From positions 83,546-147,545 of the forward strand of contig NZ_BTCK01000009.1 in assembly GCF_033239625.1 (NCBI RefSeq): a DNA stretch of 64,000 bases, in the 5' to 3' direction. This document shows, piece after piece, positions 1 to 8,100 of the stretch. Each line of letters opens with the position of its first letter. Positions within the stretch are counted from its first letter, which is position 1. The position numbers were made by a program, and so were the translations under genes. Origin of the DNA: Paenibacillus_T sp033239625. Lineage in GTDB: Bacteria; Bacillota; Bacilli; Paenibacillales; Paenibacillaceae. Under the pieces are notes generated by a model that was given only the letters and a program-made list of their open reading frames with translations, was not told the origin of the DNA and ran no database searches.

Positions 1-256
1 ATGAAATTACTTGAAATCGCTTACATTAGAGATTTGAGAAAGCTTGATGCATGACGGCCGTCTGCATATGCAGATGACGGTGCTTTAGGTGAAGATTTTA
101 ATTGAATTCAAATTAAAAAGACCGAAATTACAATATGGCTGCAGTTGGTTGCACAACCGATTAAATCATTGAAAGTTACGTAGAGTTTGCAAAGCGATTC
201 AGTTATGCGCAAACTTAGAAGCTATAATTAAATTAACTCGTCTAGATAGCTAGATA

Positions 257-308
257 GCGACACAGGATTTTATAAAGCGAACGCGACACAGTACTTTATA
301 AAGCGATT
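257..308 (+). repeat. Two tandem 26-bp direct repeats
   Basis: Two adjacent 26-bp units start at 257 and 283. Each begins GCGACACAG and ends with TTTATAAAGCGA plus two bases, and they match at about 22 of 26 positions. The TATAAAGCGA half recurs alone at 438-447. Phased direct copies of one motif next to accessory genes are typical of transposase binding sites in element ends; this role is inferred. Confidence 0.6.
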
Positions 309-580
309 AGAAACCATAAAAGGAATAATAAAATTAAACCAACTACAGTATATAAACAACAGTGTAAACAGAAATCGCTGGCTCCAGATCTTTTGCTTAT
401 AGACTTTTACACAAAACCCGTATTTTATACATATGTCTATAAAGCGAATATAGGCAGCCTGCCGCTGGTATCTAAGGACACAAACCTTCAAACATAAATG
501 ACACAATTGTACAAACATACTCCTCCAGATCTAACCTCCCAGATCATAATAACTGTTCCCAAGCCCTTAGGAACATAAAA

Positions 581-600
581 AGTCGCTCAATCGAGCGACT
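581..600 (-). terminator. Intrinsic terminator after the gene at 700-1401
   Basis: AGTCGCTC and GAGCGACT form a perfect 8-bp stem around a 4-base loop. On the minus strand the stem is followed by a run of five T (576-580 region). It lies about 100 bp beyond the stop of the minus-strand gene at 700. Confidence 0.7.
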
Positions 601-699
601 GCAGTTATTATTCATATCAGGAAAAGTAATTCGTGGTTACTCCGGAGAATTTGTCGACGTCCATAGTTTATAAGCGAACCTGATGTCGACGATCAGGTG

Positions 700-1401
700 T
701 TATGTTAACTCAAGCATTTTAAAATAATCGAGTAGATTTTTTCCGAATTCCGTTAATCTAGTTACAGGTCTCCCGACACCTTCGCCTGCTACAATTCCTC
801 CCTCGAATTCTTTGTGTATTAGTCCAATTTGAGTGAGTTTAGATTCCACATATTTTTCATATCCACTTACCGTTGACTGTGTTCTTCTTCCTTCACGAGA
901 TCGGTCCATAATTAAGTCTAAGTTGATATTGAGTTCTCGGTTAATGTTTCTGAGATCAAATTCTATCAACTTTCGAATTTCTGCCATTCTTAATTCTTTA
1001 AGAACATCATGATATGCAATAATTACAGATTCCTCTGTGATCATTCCTTCAACTGCACTTTCAAATCCATTTATGATAAACTCTATTTTCTCTAGTTCTA
1101 GTTCATCTTGAACGTAATCGAATGTTATCGGAAGTACACGAGCAGCTATATTATGTCTTACTTCATCAGTGAGATTATCAAGCTTAGCATCAAGTTTTCT
1201 GGTTCGTTTGAGTAGCGATTTCAAAGCTTGGGTAGTGTTCTCCTCGAATTTCCTCTGTTTATAGGATAATCTGAAGGAGACAAGTCCACTTGCGATTTGA
1301 CCTAGAACACCATCAATTGATGCTTCGAGTATTAAAGGCAATCCCTCTTCAGATAATGGTTGAAAATTATCTTTTATCATAGCAATAAGTTTATTTCCCA
1401 A
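700..1401 (-). CDS. Hypothetical coiled-coil protein, 233 aa
   Basis: I do not recognise this family. The start is TTG, chosen because an AAGGAGG site lies about 7 bases upstream; an ATG at codon 8 has no such site. The product is soluble and highly charged, with long helices: residues about 55-85 (Lys/Arg-rich, ending in alternating Lys/Leu) and 100-160 look able to form coiled coils. The C-terminal 60 residues, with a Gly-rich turn followed by a leucine-rich helix, could be a small winged-helix-like unit. There is no signal peptide or membrane helix. It lies about 140 bp downstream of the two-gene cluster at 1539-3123 on the same strand and may be its third member; that link rests only on position. 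Confidence 0.6.
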   Translation of the reverse strand: MGNKLIAMIKDNFQPLSEEGLPLILEASIDGVLGQIASGLVSFRLSYKQRKFEENTTQALKSLLKRTRKLDAKLDNLTDEVRHNIAARVLPITFDYVQDELELEKIEFIINGFESAVEGMITEESVIIAYHDVLKELRMAEIRKLIEFDLRNINRELNINLDLIMDRSREGRRTQSTVSGYEKYVESKLTQIGLIHKEFEGGIVAGEGVGRPVTRLTEFGKNLLDYFKMLELT

Positions 1402-1538
1402 AGAACGCCCTCCTTTTCTAACTATTCATATTTTAGACAAGTATATCAGAAATAACTGTAACCGGCTCTTGATAATCGAGCGTTACCTCCTAACGCTGCA
1501 TTGGATCAACAGGAGGCAATCGACGAAACTAATTAGTC

Positions 1539-2012
1539 TCATTGAACAATCGATACAATTTTTAACCTCGCTAAATAACGCTCCGCTTCTCGCTTTTCGT
1601 TTTCATATCCATTTTTCATTGCTAATCGAATAGGTAAAAACGACACTTCGTCTTCAGATATCTTTCTGTACCGTTTATCTTCATATGGGCATGATAAAGT
1701 TTCCCTAAGGGATTCTTTCGCGTGGTTAGTATACAATAACCTTATTTTGTTCTCATCCTTTATTATTGATAACAAGTGATCTGGCCATAATTTTGCATCG
1801 TACTTTGTAATTGGCCGTATTGCTTGCGCTGCATGCTCTCTTGCAACGTTAAGCCATGCCTCATATGAATTTCTTGCCAGCTGCCAAGTTAAATGTGAGA
1901 ATGCCCACTTCGTTGCCATAAAGGAGATACTTTTATCAGTTTGAACGGATCTTAATAGTGACTCTACACCATCAGCGTGTTCGTAAAATGGAACTTTGAA
2001 TTCTGATACCAA
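1539..2012 (-). CDS. Hypothetical protein, 157 aa, overlapping its upstream neighbour
   Basis: Unrecognised. It starts at TTG and overlaps the 3' end of the gene at 1972-3123 by 41 bases in another frame, so the two are probably translated together. A stop codon lies seven codons upstream in frame, which rules out a much longer N-terminus. The product is helical, rich in Trp, Arg and Glu in its first half, with no membrane segment and no known motif. An alternative is that the overlap reflects a frameshift and this segment was once fused to the upstream protein. Small proteins encoded next to ABC-3C effectors are often middle components, but I see no residue pattern that proves this. Confidence 0.5.
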   Translation of the reverse strand: MVSEFKVPFYEHADGVESLLRSVQTDKSISFMATKWAFSHLTWQLARNSYEAWLNVAREHAAQAIRPITKYDAKLWPDHLLSIIKDENKIRLLYTNHAKESLRETLSCPYEDKRYRKISEDEVSFLPIRLAMKNGYENEKREAERYLARLKIVSIVQ

Positions 2013-3123
2013 TTTCCGGACTATCAGCTAGGCTATGATACACTCCAGGTATCGTTGATTCTGGTGGTGTCAGTTCTCTTATGGTTTCCTGTCTCGAAGT
2101 ACATTCAATAAGGATAAGTTGTCCTTGTTCCGATTCACTTTTAGATTGATGAATTATTGAAATTTTGTCACACTGATTTTCCCAAAATCTTATTAATCTA
2201 CCTTCAAAATCTTCAGCTAATTCAGCATCTATAATTTCGTCCTCAATCCATTTATCGATATTAACATCTGCTCTCAAATAGTCAGAAATCGCATTTAGTA
2301 TTTTTCTTTCGGGAAGATTGATTTTTTCTAGTTGTTGTAAATATATTGGTCTTTTATCCACTTGTTCTTGAATTTTTATTTTTACATCCTCTTTTGAGTA
2401 ATGCATTGTAAAATCAATTAATTCTCTACTTCGGGAACGATCGAATAGGACTTTAAATTGATGATCAAACTCTTCCCATCTAATAATTGCATTTATTTTC
2501 TTTGCAATACGATCAGTAATAACTCTTAATAACCAACCATTTAGATTATCGATGAAAAATTCAATTTGACCTTCAAATACATGTTTCTTTTTAAGCTCTA
2601 GCCTTACTTCATCCATGCCTGACTCGTTTCCAATTTGCAATTCAAATCTTTTAATTATCTCCTTAAGTAATGTTTCATTTTTATTTACAACATGGTCATA
2701 GTATTTCCAGATCTCATGATCAGGCTTGGTTTTACCTAACTTACTTTTGGTATGTTTTATTGCAGCAGTAATAGCTGGCTGATCTATGGCATCATGAAAC
2801 TTGTTAACGATACTTGGCCTACCTGATTGATTTGTAAATAAGATGAATTTTGTTTTTTCAACAATAAGTTCACCATCTGAAATAGCTTCAATCCAATTTG
2901 AAAATGTTTTCCACAAGTCAACTGATCGATCAGTAAGTGGATTACTATTAATAGAAGATTTGTCCTCTTCGGCCTCAATCTCACCATTTGATTTTATTAT
3001 TGCTACATCACCAAGTACTTCAACACAGATACAATCCTGAGGTGAACTCCTTAATAAATGATACAATGCACGGGGGAATTGGATCGCAAATCCTAATAAC
3101 TGACCAGGTGCGTTGGATTTCAT
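1972..3123 (-). CDS. ABC-3C-effector-like conflict-system protein, 383 aa
   Basis: The first 90 residues carry a pattern I associate with effectors of ABC-three-component (ABC-3C) and related defence systems: a short leader (SNAPGQLLGF), a hydrophobic strand with VEVLGDVA, then EEDKSS and NPLTDRSVDLWKTF. Residues about 180-330 are helical and resemble C-terminal recruitment domains of such effectors (FFIDNLNGWL, then IRWEEFDHQF). The start ATG has a purine-rich site (AAAAAAGGAGGCACT) directly upstream. No SMC-like ABC ATPase, the expected partner, is found in the window; the gene is followed by the overlapping 157-aa gene and then a 233-aa gene. The family call is from memory of the motif and is moderate; an effector nuclease role is inference. 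Confidence 0.55.
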   Translation of the reverse strand: MKSNAPGQLLGFAIQFPRALYHLLRSSPQDCICVEVLGDVAIIKSNGEIEAEEDKSSINSNPLTDRSVDLWKTFSNWIEAISDGELIVEKTKFILFTNQSGRPSIVNKFHDAIDQPAITAAIKHTKSKLGKTKPDHEIWKYYDHVVNKNETLLKEIIKRFELQIGNESGMDEVRLELKKKHVFEGQIEFFIDNLNGWLLRVITDRIAKKINAIIRWEEFDHQFKVLFDRSRSRELIDFTMHYSKEDVKIKIQEQVDKRPIYLQQLEKINLPERKILNAISDYLRADVNIDKWIEDEIIDAELAEDFEGRLIRFWENQCDKISIIHQSKSESEQGQLILIECTSRQETIRELTPPESTIPGVYHSLADSPEIGIRIQSSILRTR

Positions 3124-3456
3124 AGTGCCTCCTTTTTTATAGTGAAAATTACCTAAGAATAAATTTCAACAATTTCCCTCATTTTCCTCCAATTAATTTC
3201 CGAAATAGCTCTAAGTTTTTTTGAAAACTTGATTAATTCAATTTAACTCTGCGTTTGAAGTTGTGCTGCTCTGTCTTTAGAATTGTGTCGTTTGAGTAAA
3301 ATTCCTCTAAATTTATGCATTTTTCTAAACAGAAGTGATGACACCAAAAAACAATAAAACTTGATTTCTCAAGCTTTATTACGCTCAGTTAGGACTCCTA
3401 TTTTGTTTACAATTTAGAACGGTTTCAGTAGTGGACATTAAAAAAAGATGACTCCT
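3124..3456. other. Intergenic stretch with one hairpin
   Basis: No gene is visible. AATAAAACTTGA (3353-3364) pairs with TCAAGCTTTATT (3369-3380) around a TTTC loop, with one mismatch, and could be a bidirectional terminator. At 3428-3445, GTGGACATTAAAAAAA faces an inverted GGACACTGTCTAAAAAGC on the far side of the insertion sequence (about 4597-4616). This hints that the insertion sequence landed in an older miniature element. Confidence 0.4.
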
Positions 3457-3465
3457 GATGAATAC
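3446..3465. repeat. Hairpin arm plus 9-bp target duplication (mate at 4544-4563)
   Basis: GATGAATAC at 3457-3465 directly precedes the left end of the insertion sequence, and the same nine bases (4544-4552) directly follow its right end. Rejoining the flanks gives AGATGACTCCTG and CAGAAGTCATCT, an inverted repeat with one mismatch around a 7-base loop. The element therefore inserted into the loop of a pre-existing palindrome. Confidence 0.85.
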
Positions 3466-3493
3466 GAGGCCACTGAAAAAGTCCTTAGTATGA

Positions 3494-3540
3494 AAAAGAC
3501 ACGCCCTCCTCATGTTTTTATTGAGGAGGGTGTGTCTTTT
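3494..3540 (+). terminator. Left-end hairpin of the insertion sequence
   Basis: An 18-bp stem with one mismatch (AAAAGACACGCCCTCCTC against its complement at 3523-3540) and a T-rich tail. It would block transcription entering the element from outside. Confidence 0.75.
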
Positions 3541-3573
3541 CTCTGTATAATTAAGGTATTAAACCGAGAGTAG

Positions 3574-4414
3574 GTGAAAAAGATGATTCAAAAACAACAA
3601 TCTATGACTTTTAGCCCTTATTTGGAACTTTATAACTTAGTGGTACCGAAAGACAATATGTTACGTCAGAACAACGAACTGGTTGATTTCTCTTTTGTAT
3701 ATGAAGAACTGAAAGAACGTTACTGTCTGGATAACGGCCGAAATGCGATCGACCCCATTCGAATGTTCAAGTACTTGCTATTGAAAGCCATCTTTGAGCT
3801 GTCTGACATTGACATCGTCGAACGTTCGAAATACGACATGTCGTTTAAATATTTTCTTGATATGGCACCTGAAGATCCAGTGATTGACGCCAGTTCCTTA
3901 ACCAAGTTTCGGACGCAACGACTGAAAGACTTGAATTTACTTGACATGCTCGTGGGCAAAACAGTTGAAATTGCAATGGACAAGGGCATTATTAAAAGCA
4001 AAGCCATCATTGTTGACGCCACTCATACAAAAGCCCGTTACAACCAAAAATCGCCTCGAGAAATCTTGCTGGATCGTTCCGCAAGTTAAGAAAAGCAGTT
4101 AATAAAGCCGATGAATCGCTGAAAGCCAAGTTCCCAGTCAAGAATACCAGTAATGTACTTGAGGACGAGATCGGCTACTGTCAAAAACTCATTGCTGTGA
4201 TTGAAACTGAAGTCGGTATTTGCGAATTGCCAAAAATTAAAGAACCATTGAATTTCTTAAAAGACGCTACAAAATAGAAGCAAAGAACAGTGAACTCAAA
4301 CGTAGACACGGATATGACGTAGCGTCATCTTCGGGTCTTGTTGGCATGGAATTACAAGGGGCGATGGCGATCTTTACCGTTAACTTAAAGAGAATATTGA
4401 AACTGATGAAGTAA
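3574..4414 (+). pseudogene. IS1182-family transposase, frameshifted and internally deleted
   Basis: Residues 1-165 in the first frame match the N-terminal half of IS1182-family DDE transposases: FSPYLELYN near the start, DPIRMFKYLLLKA, FKYFLDMAPED and IIVDATHTKARY. The frame breaks at about 4075-4080; shifting by one base restores KLRKAVNKADES and runs to about 4275. A third segment, with HGYDVASSSGLVGMELQGA and a final LKRILKLMK, is the family's extreme C-terminus. The section with the later catalytic residues is missing between these two parts. The likely start is the ATG at 3583 after AGTAGGTGA; a GTG lies at 3574. Confidence 0.9.
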
Positions 4415-4450
4415 GAAACCAGTCATAAAGGCTTTCCTAGACAGCAAGAA

Positions 4451-4487
4451 ACGACCTTCGTCCCCTAAAATTGGGAACGAAGGTCGT
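4451..4487 (+). terminator. Right-end hairpin of the insertion sequence
   Basis: ACGACCTTCGTCCC pairs with GGGA-ACGAAGGTCGT around a short AT-rich loop and is followed by CTTTTGTTT. It follows the transposase remnant. Confidence 0.75.
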
Positions 4488-4675
4488 CTTTTGTTTCACG
4501 CTCTTCAATTGTTACGTGAAACCACGAGTTCTTCAGTGGCCTCGATGAATACAGAAGTCATCTCCTAGCTGTGTAAGACTATGCTAACCGCTTTTTAGAC
4601 AGTGTCCATAAATGGGGTTACAGTTCAACACTCGCATGTGGCTTGCATTTAGATCACTAATAAATTTAGGACAAC

Positions 4676-5104
4676 CTAATATAGGTTTTTAAGTAACTTG
4701 TCATAATCTTTCAAAAAATTTGACCTAAACGAATCAGTAGTCCATATACGTTGGTTGATATTTAAGTACTCACTTGAAATTATCTTTTGCAGGTCTCTTT
4801 TTAAAGTCTCGTTTTGTCCCCAAGTATCGAAAGGGATACGAGATAAAACCGCCACTAATTCACCATCGTATTGCTCCCCTGCAAAGAGATTAGCTTGTAA
4901 ATATTCTACAGCTTTTGGGACAATATAAGATACATAAAGTTGTTGTCTAAGAAGCCTCAGAACATCACCTAATTTCAACTCGTATACAAACTTGTCCCTA
5001 ATATTTTCATACCACAATGATAATGGACTTTCTGATGAAGATGAATCATAGATAATCCCTAGCTCAACTTCAATCTCTTTTATCTTATAGCTTGTTACAT
5101 CCAA
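4676..5104 (-). CDS. Immunity protein of the RHS toxin (CdiI_3-like)
   Basis: This 142-aa cytosolic protein probably neutralises the toxin domain of the RHS protein encoded just upstream. The start is TTG, preceded by GGGGGAG at about 6 bases; an in-frame TGA just before it excludes an earlier start. It begins only 13 bp after the toxin stop codon. The central part (LRLLRQQLYVSYIVPKAVEY, then a short acidic stretch and GELVAVLSRIPFDTWG) matches the pattern of the contact-dependent inhibition immunity family I know as CdiI_3. No signal peptide or membrane helix is present, as expected for an immunity protein. Function rests on this motif and on gene order. Confidence 0.75.
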   Translation of the reverse strand: MDVTSYKIKEIEVELGIIYDSSSSESPLSLWYENIRDKFVYELKLGDVLRLLRQQLYVSYIVPKAVEYLQANLFAGEQYDGELVAVLSRIPFDTWGQNETLKRDLQKIISSEYLNINQRIWTTDSFRSNFLKDYDKLLKNLY

Positions 5105-5117
5105 TCATGACTCCCCC

Positions 5118-8100
5118 TTAAAATGAAATACCATATTTAGTAAACATTGATGTAATCCTGGCTACATAAAAATTCGCTTGATTTAAGTTAGCTTGCAGCA
5201 CTTGTCTCGAGTATGTGCTTAAATTTGGATTTTGTAAACTTCCGTTCAAACTCCTTTGAATTCCTTGGAGTCCTCTCAATGAATCTTGCATCTCACCAAG
5301 ATGATCCCAGTAACCTCCTCCCGGTTTCGGAACTGGATTCCCCTGCAAATCACGCAGTGTTCCGGAAAAATCCATATCAGTGAGATGATCATTGATAATA
5401 TTTTGTAAAGTTGTTATCGTTACTTGTTGTGTTCTGGTCAATTTACAACTTGAATTATGAACCCAAATCCCGAGATCGGATACAAAATACGTATGAAAAT
5501 CATCGACCGTAAAGTTGTAGACTGTAGTTCTCATTTTTAACAACTTGATACTAAGGATCTTAAGTGTTTCTCCAGTACTCTGTTCTAGCTCATCTCCCAC
5601 TTTAAGATCCTTTACGAATTTCCATCCCTCTCCACTCACCCAAAAAGGATGATTATACGTCGCCTCAATTACTTGATTACCCACTTGGATTTGATAAATC
5701 TCATCAGTTTCATGATTAAATATGTCGGTTACTTCTTTATACTCCAATTCTCCTGTTACTTCATTTTTAGAAAGTACCGAGTCCCCTTCTTTAATGTCTT
5801 CAATTGCCTTTTCTCCACTTTCAGTTAATACTTTTGTGCCCGCAGTAAAACAATTACATTCAATCAAACCAGCAGGTGTCAGTGCGTATTCTTTAGTTGA
5901 TGAACCTATATCTTGCGAAATGATTCTAAAGCCATCTCTAACGCCACTGAATGTAGCGGTACCATCTAAACAGCTTACATATGAACAAGCATTATTTCTA
6001 ATATCAATTATCGCACCATACGCTTTATTAATAACCGCAACCGTAGACGCACGACACATATCAGTGACACATCCACTTTTTAATAGAAACATCGACTGAT
6101 CTATTAGTGCTAAATTGTTATTAAGTTGTGTAGGGTCAATAATAAATTGATCGTACTGCCCCATCATGGGGTCACTTTGCAGTACTTGAGTAACATACTG
6201 ACATTCACTTTGTGAGGAACAAGACATATTTCCGCTAGGGTCAATTGAAATTAATGGATTATTCTCAACATACGTATAAAAATTCAACGTCAACGGATTC
6301 GTCAAACTACCTTTATACGTATCCTCATTAATAAACCGTCCTACGCTTGGATCATACCAGCGCGCCCGTAGATACTGCAAATCTGTAGAATCGTCCCAGA
6401 ACTCTCCAGAATAACGAAATTGATTAGTCATTGTTCCGGCTGCATATGACGTTTGTTCAGTTGATGCTATTGGGTTGCCCCAGATATCATAATCGTATGC
6501 ATTAATTAAAAGTCCAGTAGCGTCCCGCATCTCCATAACATCACCATGACCGTTAAAGAGATAATACCCCTCCATGTTGGTCGATGCATCAATCTTTGAG
6601 ATCAACCCATTACCACGAATGTAACTACTCGTTATTGTCACCGAACCATTGGCTGCTACAGTTCCTTCAGCAATAATATCGGATCCAAGATAATAGTACC
6701 TGGTAGTGACACCATTCTCCGTTCGACCTACTAACAGATCATCACCATTATAAGTATATTTCACTTGATGCCCATCAGAGGAAGTAACGCTCGTCAACCT
6801 GTTCCATGCATCATATGCATATGTCCCAGTGTCAGGCGTGATTAATTGATCCGATTGTAAGGTCTGTCGATTCCCTTGCGTGTCATAATTATACACTTCA
6901 TTATTGGGAGAAGCCGTCATAATCCGGTTCAGTGCATCATAGGTAAAGCTTGAGGTAACCGTTGATCCATTTCCACTTGGATTAAGGTTTATACTCGTCT
7001 GATCGATATTTTCCCTATTATCTGTATGATAGTGATAAGAATTTAATATGGTTCCATTATTAGTCCTTGTATCAACAACATCAGATAAGTAAGGACCGTC
7101 ATACGTTTTTGTTGTAGTAATGCCATTACCCAAAATTGTTGTCTTATTCAATCCATTCTTGAAGTAATCATAGGATGCCTTTAACTGGCTATTTACTTTG
7201 ACCTCGAATAAATTACCCTTTAAATAGCTGTAATCAATTGTTTTATTCGCTGGATCTATCATCTGGGTCAGACTGCCATTTGCATCATACGTTTTCATTT
7301 CTATTATTTTGCCGTCCGGATATGTGATAGAGCTAAGTGCACCGGTATCCGGTTTGTAGAAGTAACTTGTTGTATTGGTACCTTCCGTCATGGTTTTACG
7401 ACTTCCATCATCATTATATGTGTACACAATCGTCGTTTCACCTGGTGTACTCTTACTTAACAACCAATTCCGTGCATTGTATTGATAGCTAAGCGTTTTC
7501 TGGTTACGATCTACTACCGTAATCAAATTGCCGTTCTTATCATAACCATACCTCGTGCTAATGCCACTCTCATCAATTTGCTTTACCAATTGGCTTAATT
7601 CATCATATTCCTTGGTTGACGTCATAGCATTAGGATACGTAGTAACCGTTTGGTTACCTAACAAGTCATACTGATATGCGTAGTTTCCTCCTGTTCCCAT
7701 CGGTTGATTAACTGTTACTAACTGTCCAAGCGAATCATACGAATATGTCGTGGTGTTGTTCTGTATGTCACTTATGGTCTTCAGTCTTCCTTGTTGATCA
7801 TAGGTTTGCTGGGATACGATCGCAAAAATACCTGCTGACCCACGTTTTTCTTGTGTCTTAATTGTCTGGCCATATATGTCCATCGTTGTTTTGGTCTGGT
7901 TGCCTTCCGCGTCCGTGGATATGACTTCTCTTGTCATATCGTTATATGCTCTAGTGGCTATTCCTAGATTAGGTTGTGTTACTTGAGTAATTCTTCCCCA
8001 GTCATCGTAAGCAAAAATTGATCGATTTGCCAACGCATCTTCTGTCCAGAGAGCGCTGCCATTCAAATTGTAGCCAGTTAGGCTTTTCTTTTTGTATTGT

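Larger units (their letters stand above)
1..699. other. Gene-free left edge with transposon-end-like repeats
   Basis: No convincing gene is present. An 82-codon minus-strand frame at 270-518 lacks a ribosome binding site and lies over repeats. The stretch holds repeated copies of TATAAAGCGA or close variants (271-280, 297-306, 438-447, and TTTATAAGCGA near 667) and GACACA copies at 259, 285 and 499. Two GTCGAC palindromes lie between about 650 and 690, the second inside CCTGAT-GTCGACG-ATCAGG just past the stop of the gene at 700. The layout resembles a transposon end with several protein-binding sites, but no transposase is visible. Confidence 0.5.
3466..4543 (+). mobile_element. Decayed IS1182-family insertion sequence, 1078 bp
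   Basis: The outer ends are inverted repeats, GAGGCCACTGAAAAAG at 3466 and its complement (ending CTTCAGTGGCCTC) at 4531-4543. Nine-base direct repeats flank them. Both ends carry strong intrinsic hairpins just inside (3494-3540 and 4451-4487), a usual arrangement in this family. The transposase is frameshifted and has lost its central catalytic part, so the element is about 600 bp shorter than a typical IS1182 member and cannot move by itself. Confidence 0.85.

Noticed and set aside
270..518. 82-codon minus-strand frame
   Set aside because: No ribosome binding site, low-complexity hydrophobic composition and overlap with the tandem repeats; most likely chance in AT-rich DNA.
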